Shown piece by piece: positions 9,080-17,636 of a DNA stretch of 64,000 bases. A program made the translations under genes and the position numbers. This DNA is from Sporolactobacillus sp. CQH2019. GTDB lineage: Bacteria > Bacillota > Bacilli > Bacillales > Sporolactobacillaceae. Location of the stretch: positions 62,001-126,000 of the forward strand of contig NZ_JARAJZ010000005.1 of the NCBI RefSeq assembly GCF_028765345.1, in the 5' to 3' direction. Within the stretch, counting starts at the first letter, position 1; every line of letters begins with the position of its first letter. Under the pieces are notes generated by a model that searched no databases, was not told the DNA's origin, and saw nothing but the letters and a program-made list of their open reading frames with translations.

Positions 9080-9315
9080 TTAAGGGCACAGGAGTGGCCA
9101 TCATCGGTTTCCTGATTCAATGGCCGACATTGATTACTCTGATCATGGCTCCCACGTTATTGATTATGTACAGGAGACTGGCAAAAAGGGAAGAGCAAAT
9201 CATGATTCATGAGTTCGGCGGAGACTATCTGGAGTATATGAAAAAAGTGCCCGGATTTGTTCCCAGAATTCATTTTCCCGGCTTCACTAAGAGAGAACAG
9301 ACTAAAGGAAGCTGA
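9080..9315 (+). pseudogene. Truncated isoprenylcysteine methyltransferase-family protein (C-terminal remnant)
   Basis: The last 75 or so residues resemble the conserved end of the isoprenylcysteine carboxyl methyltransferase / phospholipid methyltransferase family: a TGVAIIGFLIQWPT membrane segment, then a second hydrophobic stretch, MYRRLAKREE, and FGGDYLEYMKKVPGFVP. The N-terminal membrane half is missing and there is no ribosome site, so the gene is probably dead. Such methyltransferases frequently accompany heavy-metal exporters in Firmicutes. Confidence 0.6.
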
Positions 9316-9520
9316 CGGATGATCCTGTCTTTATGTTTTCCTGCATGATTTTTTAAATAGTTATTGCTATGTATGATATTGATACGCACTCCCTGAATCG
9401 TTCTGTGATGAACCTGAAAAAATGGATCTTATTTGTAATGATAAGAGTAAAACGGTACTGCTCCATCATAACCGGCCCTGTTCACTTATACGTCTGTCAT
9501 CTTTCATAATCAAGCTCAAA

Positions 9521-9558
9521 CCCCCTGAATCGGAGTTTAATTGTCCGGCTTCAGGGGG
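9521..9558. terminator. Hairpin terminator downstream of cadA
   Basis: CCCCCTGAA and TTCAGGGGG form a perfect stem with an additional CGG/CCG pairing inside. On the minus strand the stem is followed by TTTGAG, so it can end the cadC-cadA transcript; little lies on the plus side to terminate. Confidence 0.6.
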
Positions 9559-9592
9559 TCACGTTTATACAGGAGGTTACTTTTCTATAACT

Positions 9593-11707
9593 TTACTCTT
9601 TAACTTTCGTGAGCCGTAAACTGTTCAACGTGACCACTATTGTCGCTCCCACATCGGCTAAAATAGCAATCCAAAGGGTCAACAGGCCGGGGAAAATAAG
9701 CAGGATAGACAAAGCCTTAATAGTCAGCGAGAACGTTACATTTTGCTTAATAACGGCCAGCGCTTTGCGACTCAGTTTTATCGTATAGGGCAGTTTTGTT
9801 AAGTCATCGGACATGAGAGCAATGTCGGCCGTCTCCAAAGCGGTGTCTGTTCCGGCGCCCCCCATAGCAATACCCACAGTGGCTTCTGCCAGTGCCGGGG
9901 CATCGTTCACCCCATCGCCGACCATTGCAACCTTTTGTTTCCCGCGGTAGGACTTAATATAGGCCAGTTTTTCTTCAGGCAGCAATTCCGCTTTAATATC
10001 AGAAACACCGGCTTCTTTCCCGATTGTCCCGGCTGTTCTTTTGTTGTCGCCGGTCAGCATCACGGTTTGTTCAATGCCGGACTGGCGGAGCTTTTGGATA
10101 ACATTTCTCGCTGAATCTCTCAGCTGATCAGCCACAGCGATAACAGCAAGAACACTTTTGTCCGTTCCCAAAACCATCACCGTTTTTCCCTGCATCTGCA
10201 GGCCGATCACTTGATGATGGACCGTTTTTTCAATACCGTTCGTCAGAATTTCTTCAAAAAGGTTCGGGCTGCCGATATAGTATACGGTCTGCTTAACTTT
10301 GGCGCTGACACCTTTACCTGTAATCGATTGAAAATTTTCAATCGCAATATCATTAAATTTTAGACGTTCTTCCTCGGCTCTTCTAACAATAGCCGATCCG
10401 AGCGGATGCTGAGAGCCTTTTTCAAGAGCGGCCGCCAGGGTTATCATATCTTTTTCATTATCTTTGAAGGCCACCACGTCTGTAACCTCCGGAACTCCTC
10501 TCGTTAACGTACCGGTTTTATCAAAAGCAATGACCTTGAGGGAACCGGCTTCTTCCAGATGAATCCCGCCTTTGATGATGACACCGTTCTTGGCGGCGTT
10601 TCCTATTGCCGTCACAATAGCGACCGGTGTCGAAATAACGAGCGCACACGGACAGCCGACGACAAGCAGAGCCAGCCCAAGGTAAATCCAATAGCCCCAG
10701 GAAGCTCCCGCAGCTAATGGAGGAACTATTACTAAAAGTACGGCAAAAATAATAACTGCCGGTGTATAGACTTTCGCAAAACGGTCAACAAAAGTTTGAG
10801 CAGGAGCTTTCTCCGCCTGTGATTCTTCCACTAAATGGATAATCTTCGAAAGGGTGGTATCTTCAACTTTTTTGGTGACTCTGACTTCCAGCAGCCCTTC
10901 TTCATTCAGTGTCCCCGCAAATACTGGATCGTCAATCGTTTTTGTTACCGGAACCGACTCGCCGGTGATCGCTGACTGGTTTAATGTCGAGGTTCCCTTC
11001 GTTACCACACCGTCCATCGCCAGCTTCAGGCCCGGCTTCACGATCATGATGTCGCCGATCCGGACGTCTTCTACCGGGACAGTGAACTCACGGCCGTCCC
11101 GGCGGACCAGCGTCTCCTTAGGGGCAATTTTCATCAGAGATCGGATCGATTCTCTTGCTTTATCTCCGGAGTAGCTCTCTAATGCTTCGCTGATTGCAAA
11201 GAGTATCACAACCGTTGCTCCTTCCTCAAACTTTCCGAGCGCGGCGGCCCCCAGGATGGCAATCGTCATCAGGGTTTCCATATCAAAGTCGAGATGGATT
11301 AAGTTTTTGAATCCTGCTATAAACAAAGCATAACCGCCGATTACAATCGCGGCGATAAAACCGATTGTCGGAACAAGGCTCCGTTCTCCGTATCGAATCC
11401 CTATAATCAGGCTAATGAGCAGTAAAACAGCCGAAAGATACACTTTAATATTTTCTTTTTGCTTCCAGAACGGAATCTGTTCAACGGCTGGTTCCGATTC
11501 ATCGCGCACCTTTAAATGCTCGAATGCCCCTGCTTTCTCCAACGCTTCAATCGTTGTGTTTCCGGTCACTGCAATTTTGGCCGCAGCAAAATTGACCTTG
11601 GCGTCGGCGACACCTTCCAGCCGTTTGACGTTTTTTTCGAACGTATTGGCGCATGTTACACAATCAAACCCCTGAACGCGGTAAGACTTGACTGGCTGTT
11701 CAGACAT
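9593..11707 (-). CDS. cadA: Cadmium/zinc-exporting P1B ATPase CadA
   Basis: A 704-residue pump starting at the ATG at 11707, which gives normal spacing to AGAGAGG and overlaps the cadC stop by 8 bases; the next ATG upstream is too close to that site. It has one N-terminal heavy-metal-associated domain with CVTCA, the actuator TGES, the CPCAL motif in the transport helix, [15 protein letters not shown] and [11 protein letters not shown]. The best match is the Cd(II)/Zn(II)/Pb(II) exporter of Firmicutes, an assignment supported by the cadC regulator directly upstream. Confidence 0.93.
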   Translation of the reverse strand: MSEQPVKSYRVQGFDCVTCANTFEKNVKRLEGVADAKVNFAAAKIAVTGNTTIEALEKAGAFEHLKVRDESEPAVEQIPFWKQKENIKVYLSAVLLLISLIIGIRYGERSLVPTIGFIAAIVIGGYALFIAGFKNLIHLDFDMETLMTIAILGAAALGKFEEGATVVILFAISEALESYSGDKARESIRSLMKIAPKETLVRRDGREFTVPVEDVRIGDIMIVKPGLKLAMDGVVTKGTSTLNQSAITGESVPVTKTIDDPVFAGTLNEEGLLEVRVTKKVEDTTLSKIIHLVEESQAEKAPAQTFVDRFAKVYTPAVIIFAVLLVIVPPLAAGASWGYWIYLGLALLVVGCPCALVISTPVAIVTAIGNAAKNGVIIKGGIHLEEAGSLKVIAFDKTGTLTRGVPEVTDVVAFKDNEKDMITLAAALEKGSQHPLGSAIVRRAEEERLKFNDIAIENFQSITGKGVSAKVKQTVYYIGSPNLFEEILTNGIEKTVHHQVIGLQMQGKTVMVLGTDKSVLAVIAVADQLRDSARNVIQKLRQSGIEQTVMLTGDNKRTAGTIGKEAGVSDIKAELLPEEKLAYIKSYRGKQKVAMVGDGVNDAPALAEATVGIAMGGAGTDTALETADIALMSDDLTKLPYTIKLSRKALAVIKQNVTFSLTIKALSILLIFPGLLTLWIAILADVGATIVVTLNSLRLTKVKE

Positions 11708-12074
11708 GTACATTCCTCTCTTTTCTATGTGTTAATGCAATGGAGATGATCTGCCTGATGTGCTCATCATCAAGCGAATAGAATGCCATTTTCCCAACTT
11801 TCCGGTATTTAACCAGTCCCTGTTTCCGAAGCACGCGCAGGTGATGGGACGCTGTTGCAACTGATGAGCCAATAATGTTTGCCACATCACAGACGCACAG
11901 TTCTTTCTCCTGACACAGGGAATAGATAACTTTAGCTCTGTTTTCATCAGACAGTGCTTTGAACACTTGAACGATACGGGACAAGTCATCGCGCTTATTT
12001 TGTAAAATGCCCCGGACCCGCTGAACCTTGTCTTCGTCATAGCAATAAATTTCACATACATCTTTTTCGACCAT
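11700..12074 (-). CDS. cadC: ArsR/SmtB-family metal sensor repressor CadC
   Basis: Start at the ATG at 12074, giving 124 residues; the longer TTG-initiated frame would begin inside the operator. The N-terminal extension with Cys7 and the ELCVCD motif supply the thiolate ligands of the alpha3N site known in Staphylococcus CadC. The winged helix contains the [13 protein letters not shown] recognition segment, and the C-terminal helix [17 protein letters not shown] carries the alpha5 site residues. It should repress cadCA until Cd, Pb or Zn is bound. Its stop overlaps cadA, so both are translated from one transcript. Confidence 0.94.
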   Translation of the reverse strand: MVEKDVCEIYCYDEDKVQRVRGILQNKRDDLSRIVQVFKALSDENRAKVIYSLCQEKELCVCDVANIIGSSVATASHHLRVLRKQGLVKYRKVGKMAFYSLDDEHIRQIISIALTHRKERNVHV

Positions 12075-12094
12075 TTTGCCGACCCCGCTATCAT

Positions 12095-12142
12095 TCAAAC
12101 AGCTATTTGATTATATTATACATCGTTATTTCTTTTATTCAA
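12095..12142 (-). promoter_or_regulatory. cadC-cadA promoter and CadC operator
   Basis: Reading on the minus strand, -35 TTGAAT (12142-12137) and -10 TATAAT (12120-12115) are 16 bp apart. Immediately downstream lies the inverted repeat TCAAA-N6-TTTGA (12095-12110), with the same half-sites and spacing as the staphylococcal CadC operator. Binding there would block the transcription start. Confidence 0.8.
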
Positions 12143-12281
12143 AAGGAAATTTGAATGTTTTTCTGTGAGCCCGGCCTAACAATTGTCCGGTCGTTAACTG
12201 CAGAAAAATAATAATGACTTTTTTTATTCTTTCGGCCGATCTCTGAAGCCTTAATTTATTTTTAATGGTTAAATTTATCAC

Positions 12282-12316
12282 TTCCACATTGTTTCCACAC
12301 ATGTTTGCTTTAGGAT
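12282..12316 (+). promoter_or_regulatory. Phased-repeat promoter 3, upstream of the lgt paralogue
   Basis: TTCCACA at 12282 and at 12293 are 11 bp apart, and TAGGAT at 12311-12316 begins 18 bp after the second repeat, as at the other phased-repeat promoters. Only two repeats are clear here. Confidence 0.65.
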
Positions 12317-12361
12317 ACAGGTTATCAAATGCTATGGATAGAGAAGGATGGATCAAAGTTC

Positions 12362-13165
12362 ATGTGGTTTCCGGGACCCGTTTTATTCAGAATCGGATCG
12401 ATACCGATAAATACTTTGGGAGCGGCGGTCGCTCTGGCTACGCTTCTTGGTTTATGGATCGTCAATCGTGAGGCCGGCAGGCAGGGCATCCATGCCGATT
12501 ACTTGACCGAATTTGCTGTTTATTGTGTACTCGGAGGAGTTGCAGGGGCAAGGTTATGGTTTGTACTTTTCATGTGGTCCTATTACGCCGCTCATCCTGC
12601 AGAGATTTTTATGATCTGGATGGGGGGACTGGCAATACAGGGCGGCATTCTCGGCGGAATTTTAACAGGAATCCGGCTCGCAAAAAAGCACAGGCTGCCG
12701 GTTTGGCAGGTCGCGGACATCGTGGCTCCGCCGCTCATACTCGGGATGGCCATCGGCCGCATTTCGGATTTTCTGACCGGCGATGCCTATGGTATTCCAA
12801 GCCGTTCATTTCTCGCTGTCCAGTATCCTCCGGGAACGTTTGTCTACAATGTATTCGGCAGTACGCCGGTATTGCCGATGCCTTTATTTGAAGCGATCGG
12901 CGACCTGATTATTTTAGGCATGCTGCTTCTGATTAAATACAAGAAACCATTCCAAGGTTTTCTGTTTCTTCTGATGCTTGAACTATACTCGGTTTTAAGA
13001 TTTGTGCTGGAATTCTGGCGAGGCGACAGTCTCAGGACCGTTCTGAATTTGAAAGTCGCCCAGCTGACCGCTCTGGCCACGATTTTAATAGCCATTGGTT
13101 TTATGATCGGGTGCTATAGGCAGACAAAAGGACATCGCAGAAAGCTGCGGAGCCGGGAAAATTAG
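12362..13165 (+). CDS. Divergent prolipoprotein diacylglyceryl transferase (Lgt) paralogue
   Basis: The family transfers diacylglycerol to the lipobox Cys of prelipoproteins. Start ATG 12362 is preferred: it gives a typical Lgt N-terminus (FPGPVLFRIG) and a leader of about 40 bases from phased-repeat promoter 3, while ATG 12329 would leave almost none. The 267 residues contain about seven membrane helices and the GGLAIQGGILGG motif. Two conserved positions differ: the motif His is Gln93 and the Asn of the GRxxNF segment is Asp136 (GRISDFLTGDAYG), while Arg133 is kept. Metal-island location and changed residues suggest a second, specialised or impaired copy rather than the housekeeping enzyme, which would be elsewhere. 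Confidence 0.8.
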   Translation: MWFPGPVLFRIGSIPINTLGAAVALATLLGLWIVNREAGRQGIHADYLTEFAVYCVLGGVAGARLWFVLFMWSYYAAHPAEIFMIWMGGLAIQGGILGGILTGIRLAKKHRLPVWQVADIVAPPLILGMAIGRISDFLTGDAYGIPSRSFLAVQYPPGTFVYNVFGSTPVLPMPLFEAIGDLIILGMLLLIKYKKPFQGFLFLLMLELYSVLRFVLEFWRGDSLRTVLNLKVAQLTALATILIAIGFMIGCYRQTKGHRRKLRSREN

Positions 13166-13176
13166 AGAGAGACGAT

Positions 13177-13430
13177 ATGGGAAAAAGAGAATCAGGATCA
13201 ATCTCGGAAATGAAAAAATCAGGTCGGAAAAAAACGTGGCTGAAGTCTGCAGGATCCGTTCTGTTCGCTATCATTGCCACGTCTCGCCACTGACTGCATG
13301 TATTGTTGATTACCGTCGGCCTGACGTCGATCGGGGCGGTTCTATTTAATAGGCCCTCCCGTTTTAAAAATCATTCTGCTGCTCATTCCACGGCCATTTC
13401 AATCCGTTTTCTGTTCACAGCGAAATGCAA
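13177..13430 (+). pseudogene. Frameshifted small membrane protein remnant
   Basis: From ATG 13177 the frame reads a basic N-terminus and a hydrophobic helix (LKSAGSVLFAIIAT) and then stops at TGA near 13290. The next stretch in another frame (LLITVGLTSIGAVLFN) continues as a membrane helix, and further hydrophobic sequence appears in a third frame. This looks like a small polytopic membrane protein broken by frameshifts. The family is not identified. The rest of the gap to 13739 holds nothing I can support. Confidence 0.4.
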
Positions 13431-13739
13431 ACGGAAGCATGAACGATCCGTCGCATCGGTGTATGTGACTTCTTCGTTTCTTTCGATCACGATCGTCTTT
13501 TCCACCGTATCTCAGACCGTCGGCGCGATCATTCAGCCTCCTTCGGGCATGGAGAATACAGACCTCAGACCCCGTACACACACAACCATCATGGTGATAT
13601 TAAATAAACAGCGGTAAAATCATCTATAACAGACAGAAAGAAAGCATGAGATGCTTTTCTGCCATTACGATGATGCAGATATCGTCATCTACATCAGATC
13701 TGCAAAGGATGAAAAGGCGCAGAATCGGGGGGCAACAAA

Positions 13740-14894
13740 ATGGATGCAAAGATTTATGATGTGATCATTGCCGGTGCGGGTCCCGGCGGCAGTTCGCTTG
13801 CGGCGAAACTGGCCGAAGCGGGACTTCATGTTTTGATGCTGGAGAAGCAGAGCTTTCCGCGCGATAAAGTCTGCGGCGGCGGGGTAACCAAGAGGGCTTT
13901 TCTGAAAATGCCGGTCGATATTACACAGGTTATTCGCGATCGGGTTACTTCGTTTGTCACCGTGGAAGGAAATCATGATTTTCAGGTGTTTAGACACAAA
14001 ACACCTTTTGTTTTTATGGTCTTGCGAACCGAATTGGATCAATTGCTGGCGGAACATGCCGCTGACTGCGGTGCAGAGCTGAAGGAAGATTCGTTTGTTA
14101 AAAAAGTCGTCGAGCACCGTGATCGGGTGGATGTATTCACAAGAAATGAACACTACTCGGGCAGGTATTTGGTCGGGGCCGACGGCGTAAACAGTCTTGT
14201 TGCGAAACAGGCCGGGTTAATGTCGGAACGAAGAAAGACTCTGGCATTAGAGTATGAATTCAGATGCGACCGGACGACAGCGGTAAATTATAAAAACAGG
14301 ATCGTCATTGATTATACAAGTGTGCCTGGCGGATATGCCTGGATTTTTCCGAAAAATGGAATTCTGTCGACAGGCATCGGTTCTTACTCGTTAAATCAGA
14401 AACAGATGGACCGCTATCTGCATTCATTTCTGGACAGCCGGAATTTAAACGGAGATTTGCTGAGCGCGAAGGGAGCTTTTTTGTCTGTCGGCGGGATCCG
14501 CCAGCCAATCATGACACAACGGACGGCATTGATCGGGGACGCTGCCGGACTAGTTGACCCATTTGCCGGCGAGGGCATCTACTATGCTTTATGGAGCGCT
14601 GAATTGCTTGCCGGCCATTTAATAGAAACGTTTAAGGAAGGTAATAAAGAGGCTTTCTCGGCCTATCAAAAAGATGTCGATCAGACGATCATGCCCGAAC
14701 TCCGAGCATTGTATCAGTTCAGTCAGGAATTCTATGAAGACCCGAAATTCATGCAAAAAATGGTTTCTCGTTTTCCTAAATTGTTGAACCTGGTTTTTGA
14801 TGTATTGGAAGGAAAAAGAGATTACGGCAAACTGTACAAGAGATTCAAAATAGTTAAATCATATGGCCGCTTCTTCAATCTGAAAAGCCAATGA
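13740..14894 (+). CDS. Geranylgeranyl-reductase-family FAD oxidoreductase
   Basis: A 384-residue flavoprotein behind GGGGGG. The N-terminus has the dinucleotide-binding GAGPGGSS motif and the family motif PRDKVCGGGV (residues about 40-50). A second FAD contact, GDAAGLVDPFAGEGI, lies at about residues 263-277. This is the geranylgeranyl reductase / halogenase-like group, whose members reduce isoprenoid double bonds or oxidise lipids and cofactors; the substrate cannot be told from the sequence. It stands alone between degraded genes, without an obvious isoprenoid pathway partner. Confidence 0.82.
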   Translation: MDAKIYDVIIAGAGPGGSSLAAKLAEAGLHVLMLEKQSFPRDKVCGGGVTKRAFLKMPVDITQVIRDRVTSFVTVEGNHDFQVFRHKTPFVFMVLRTELDQLLAEHAADCGAELKEDSFVKKVVEHRDRVDVFTRNEHYSGRYLVGADGVNSLVAKQAGLMSERRKTLALEYEFRCDRTTAVNYKNRIVIDYTSVPGGYAWIFPKNGILSTGIGSYSLNQKQMDRYLHSFLDSRNLNGDLLSAKGAFLSVGGIRQPIMTQRTALIGDAAGLVDPFAGEGIYYALWSAELLAGHLIETFKEGNKEAFSAYQKDVDQTIMPELRALYQFSQEFYEDPKFMQKMVSRFPKLLNLVFDVLEGKRDYGKLYKRFKIVKSYGRFFNLKSQ

Positions 14895-14912
14895 GCCACG
14901 CGGAGACAAAAA

Positions 14913-15095
14913 GGGGGGAAAGTAACTTATGAAGAACATGCCGTCCTGGTTGCCGGGTTTACCGACGACTCAATATTTATTAATAATCCGCTCGGAGGTA
15001 GCAATGAGGAAGTCAATCGAAATGATTTTGAAAAAGCCTGGGAACAAATGAGAAAACAGGCCATGAGTTATAATAGAACGGTGAACAGTCAATAA
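14913..15095 (+). pseudogene. C-terminal fragment of a C39-like (YvpB-type) peptidase
   Basis: The open frame reads GGKVTYEEHAVLVAGF, then FINNPLGGSNEEVNRNDFEKAWEQM, ending at TAA 15093. This is the His-containing C-terminal third of C39_2 family cysteine peptidases, in which HAV contributes the catalytic His and NPLG the Asp/Asn region. The Cys-containing part is absent and no start fits, so this is a truncated remnant. A competing 40-codon frame with a good ribosome site (GGGGGGAAAG) and ATG at 14930 covers the same bases and is probably spurious. Confidence 0.6.
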
Positions 15096-15209
15096 ATAAA
15101 AAGCGACCGACAGCTTTCCGGATCAAGCTCTGTTTTTCCGGAAGATAAAGGAGGCAGGGCGGGCTGAAACAACCGCGAATAGGTTCTGCCAATATTTCGG
15201 ATCATATAT

Positions 15210-15242
15210 AAATCCCCCGGATTTTTATTCGGGAGATTTATA
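15210..15242. terminator. Bidirectional terminator after osmC
   Basis: TATAAATC-CCCCG and CGGG-AGATTTATA form a stem around ATTTTTATT. It lies 5 bases beyond the osmC stop on the minus strand and can serve both strands. Confidence 0.55.
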
Positions 15243-15246
15243 TAGC

Positions 15247-15690
15247 TTACGGTTCTATTGTAATTTTTGCCGGATCAATTTTTACTCCGTTTCCGATACT
15301 GTCGCCGACCGGGCAATGTTTTTCAACAAATTGAATAAATTTCTCAACTTGTTCTTTCGATGCGTCGGTTTTTATATGCATATTGACTCTTATATTCTGA
15401 TAGCCGGGCCTTACATCGGATAATCCTAAGAATCCATCGGTATCCAGATCGCCTTCCAGCTCCACCCAAAAATCTTTCAGAATAATTCCCTGTTTCTGTG
15501 CAAAGGTTGCGACCGCTATGGTTTGGCAGGAACCGAGACTGCTCAGCAAAAGTTCGACCGGGTTCATTCCGGTATTGGTCCCGCCCAGGTCTTCCGGTTC
15601 GTCACCGATAATCTTAAACCCTCTTGATTCCGCTTTAACGGCCAATCCTTTTTTTCTTTTTACAGTAGCCTTAAAAGTTTTCAACGGCAT
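15247..15690 (-). CDS. OsmC-family protein
   Basis: A 147-residue protein of the OsmC/Ohr fold. The first Cys is in LGSCQTIAVATFA and the second in EKHCPVGDSI, the two positions that form the peroxidatic pair in active members. It is closer to the YhfA-like OsmC group than to Ohr. It probably acts as a cytosolic thiol-dependent peroxide reductase or a related detoxifier. It is a single gene with its own promoter and terminator. Confidence 0.85.
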   Translation of the reverse strand: MPLKTFKATVKRKKGLAVKAESRGFKIIGDEPEDLGGTNTGMNPVELLLSSLGSCQTIAVATFAQKQGIILKDFWVELEGDLDTDGFLGLSDVRPGYQNIRVNMHIKTDASKEQVEKFIQFVEKHCPVGDSIGNGVKIDPAKITIEP

Positions 15691-15728
15691 AAAAGTCGTC
15701 TCCTCTCGAATATGGGATAATCGTTATT

Positions 15729-15755
15729 ATATGAATTATAGCACATTATTCATAT
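15729..15755 (-). promoter_or_regulatory. Inverted repeat over the extended -10 of osmC
   Basis: ATATGAAT and ATTCATAT form a perfect 8-bp inverted repeat with an 11-base spacer. Inside it, the minus strand reads TGCTATAAT, an extended -10 box directed at osmC. A repressor bound here would block the promoter. The half-site resembles that of the 30678 operator, but the spacing is longer. Confidence 0.45.
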
Positions 15756-16085
15756 GTTATTACTTGTTATTCCTTTTCATTGACAGACGTTATGGTCACA
15801 AAGTGACACTGAGTTTATAAATTTGAAATGAACAGACCTGATGCTCTTTGTACGATGGGTTTAGATGCAAAGCTTATTGGAAATGCCTGATGATCATTAG
15901 TGATGAATGGGTGAGCGAGAAAAGGGCCATAAAGCGGGCTCTTATGCAACTGATTAAGTTGCTCAGGCAAAACACATTTTGATTGTGGTAAATTACATTC
16001 TTAACTGAAAAAAGATTGTTGTAGACCCACCTGCCGGCCATTTGTTAACATGAATCTACGTAAATAAATACGAGGGGGAAAAACG
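15756..16085. other. Intergenic stretch between osmC and the CDF gene
   Basis: Nothing beyond the osmC control region is supported, other than the CDF ribosome site (GAGGGGG at 16072-16078). No TTCNACA repeat pair occurs here. Confidence 0.4.
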
Positions 16086-16973
16086 ATGGAACCGTCAAGA
16101 GTTGCATTTCTGTCTGTACTGAGCAATACACTCGTGGTGGCCTTAAAAATCATTGTAGCGATTATTACCGGTTCTGTAGCCGTGCTGTCTGAAGCTATCC
16201 ACACGACACTTGATCTGGCAGCGTCGCTCATTGCTTTTTTCTCGGTACGCATATCGGGAAGACCGGCTGATAAAATCCATCCTTACGGACATGGTAAAGT
16301 CGAAAATATATCGGGCACTGTTGAGACGCTGCTTATCTATGCGGCGGGTATCTGGATCATTTATGAATCTGTAAAAAAATTGATTCAGCCTGAACCCATA
16401 CAACTTCCCGCTCTGGGTGTGATGGTTATGCTGGCCGGTGCGGCGGTCAACTTTTTCGTATCACGTTTAATTGACCGGACGGCCGAGCGAAGCCATTCCG
16501 TGGCGATGAAGTCTAATGCCTTTCATTTGCTGACAGACGTATATACGTCGCTTGGTGTCGCCGTCAGCCTGCTGCTGGCTGCATTAACCGGATGGTCTGT
16601 CCTGGATCCGATGATTGGCATTGTGCTGGCATGTTTTATCATGTTTGAAGCAACAAAACTGATGAGGGCCTCTTTCCCTCCGTTATTAGATGCACATCTT
16701 TCGGATCAGGAAGAAAATAAAATTATGAGTATTATTGAAACCTATAAAAAAGAGTACATCGAATTTCATAACTTTCGTACAAGACGATCAGGTCCGGAGG
16801 AGTACATTGAATTTCACCTTGTTGTTCCTTCCCATCTTGAAATCGACGCTGTGGAAGAATTATCCGATCAGATCGAGGAGAGTATTAAACGCGAAATTCC
16901 CCGGGCCCAAATTCTCATTCACGCTGAACCGGAATATGAGCGAAAACATTCTCCGAAGAAAAAGGATTTTTAA
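16086..16973 (+). CDS. Cation diffusion facilitator (FieF/YdfM type)
   Basis: A 295-residue divalent-cation/proton antiporter. Six membrane helices are followed by a cytosolic ferredoxin-like metal domain. The transport-site helix II reads EAIHTTLD and helix V has HLLTDVYTS; helix II-III carries HPYGHGKVE, typical of the Mn/Fe/Zn CDF branch. The C-terminal domain has HNFRTRRSG and HIHAEP-like (ILIHAEP) motifs. The probable role is export of Zn, Mn, Fe or Cd. A broken second CDF follows. Confidence 0.88.
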   Translation: MEPSRVAFLSVLSNTLVVALKIIVAIITGSVAVLSEAIHTTLDLAASLIAFFSVRISGRPADKIHPYGHGKVENISGTVETLLIYAAGIWIIYESVKKLIQPEPIQLPALGVMVMLAGAAVNFFVSRLIDRTAERSHSVAMKSNAFHLLTDVYTSLGVAVSLLLAALTGWSVLDPMIGIVLACFIMFEATKLMRASFPPLLDAHLSDQEENKIMSIIETYKKEYIEFHNFRTRRSGPEEYIEFHLVVPSHLEIDAVEELSDQIEESIKREIPRAQILIHAEPEYERKHSPKKKDF

Positions 16974-17131
16974 TGACGGGTACCTGTAACTGCTTTGTTT
17001 GCTATTTTGAGAGCCTTTTGTAACGCGGCTTCAAAGCAGTATCATGAGTTTCTTAAGTTCACAAATGAAAGATCAGCTTTTACGAATCTGAATTTGCGAG
17101 TTCCTCATGTTGCATTTTTGCCGGACAAGGC

Positions 17132-17148
17132 GGTTGATTGTATCAACC
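17132..17148. promoter_or_regulatory. Inverted repeat upstream of the broken CDF
   Basis: GGTTGAT and ATCAACC form a perfect 7-bp inverted repeat with a 3-base spacer, about 30 bases ahead of the pseudogene start. It is probably the leftover operator of that gene; the regulator is unknown. Confidence 0.35.
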
Positions 17149-17175
17149 AAACTTTACCCTTGGAGGCGATTGGCG

Positions 17176-17406
17176 ATGGAAAAGATTCACCCGCACAGTC
17201 ATGGGCGTGTTGACGGCGGTATCCTGCAGAACCAAGAGGCGACCCGGGTATTGCTTCTTTCTCCCAATGCACTGATAGCGGCAGCCGTTTTTCAGGCAGT
17301 CATTGTTCAGTGACCGAAAGCACGGTACTGCTGGCAGACACCATTGATAACTTTGCCGATTCGCTGACGTCGATGCCGCTTTGGATCGCCTCTGTTTTAA
17401 GCCATC
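17176..17406 (+). pseudogene. Truncated and frameshifted cation diffusion facilitator
   Basis: ATG 17176 follows GGAGG. The start MEKIHPHSHG and helix I (RVLLLSPNALIAAAVFQAV) run to a stop at 17311-17313. The frame beginning at about 17310 continues ALLADTIDNFADSLTSMPLWIA in the form LLADTIDNFADSL, a CDF helix II metal-site motif, and is lost after about 32 codons. One frameshift plus deletion of the last three quarters shows it is dead. It resembles the DmeF/CzcD group, not the intact CDF next to it. Confidence 0.7.
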
Positions 17407-17636
17407 GTTTTATATTAAACTTGATCGATTATGAAAAGCCTCCTGATTTCAGCGGGAGGCCGTTTTTTTTTCATTCTTGCGAATGTACCGGTAAGCGCCG
17501 ATTCTCCGGGCATACCGGATCGATCAAATCCCTTCCCGCTTCAAGAACGGTTTGTTAAATAAATTACCTTCATCTACAGGATGATTTTTGGTCCGCAATT
17601 TTTTAATTTCCAGCAAAATAACTGATTTCATCGGCT
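17407..17636. other. Non-coding stretch with a terminator hairpin
   Basis: After the CDF remnant comes a terminator at 17438-17470: GCCTCC and GGAGGC arms followed by a run of nine T. No gene is seen before the phased-repeat promoter at 17637. Confidence 0.5.

Noticed and set aside
13303-13617. Open frame of about 104 codons after the lgt paralogue
   Set aside because: Only its first 16 residues look membrane-like and fit a frameshifted remnant; the rest is Ser/Thr-rich noise.
13687-13704. ATCTACA and ATCTGCA at 11-bp spacing upstream of the geranylgeranyl-reductase-family gene
   Set aside because: The motif differs from TTCNACA at the first position and no TANNNT occurs 18 bp after the second unit, so it is not counted as a fifth phased-repeat promoter.
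16046-16066. TTAACAT and CTACGTA-like words upstream of the CDF at 16086
   Set aside because: They do not keep the 11-bp register or the motif of the four accepted sites.
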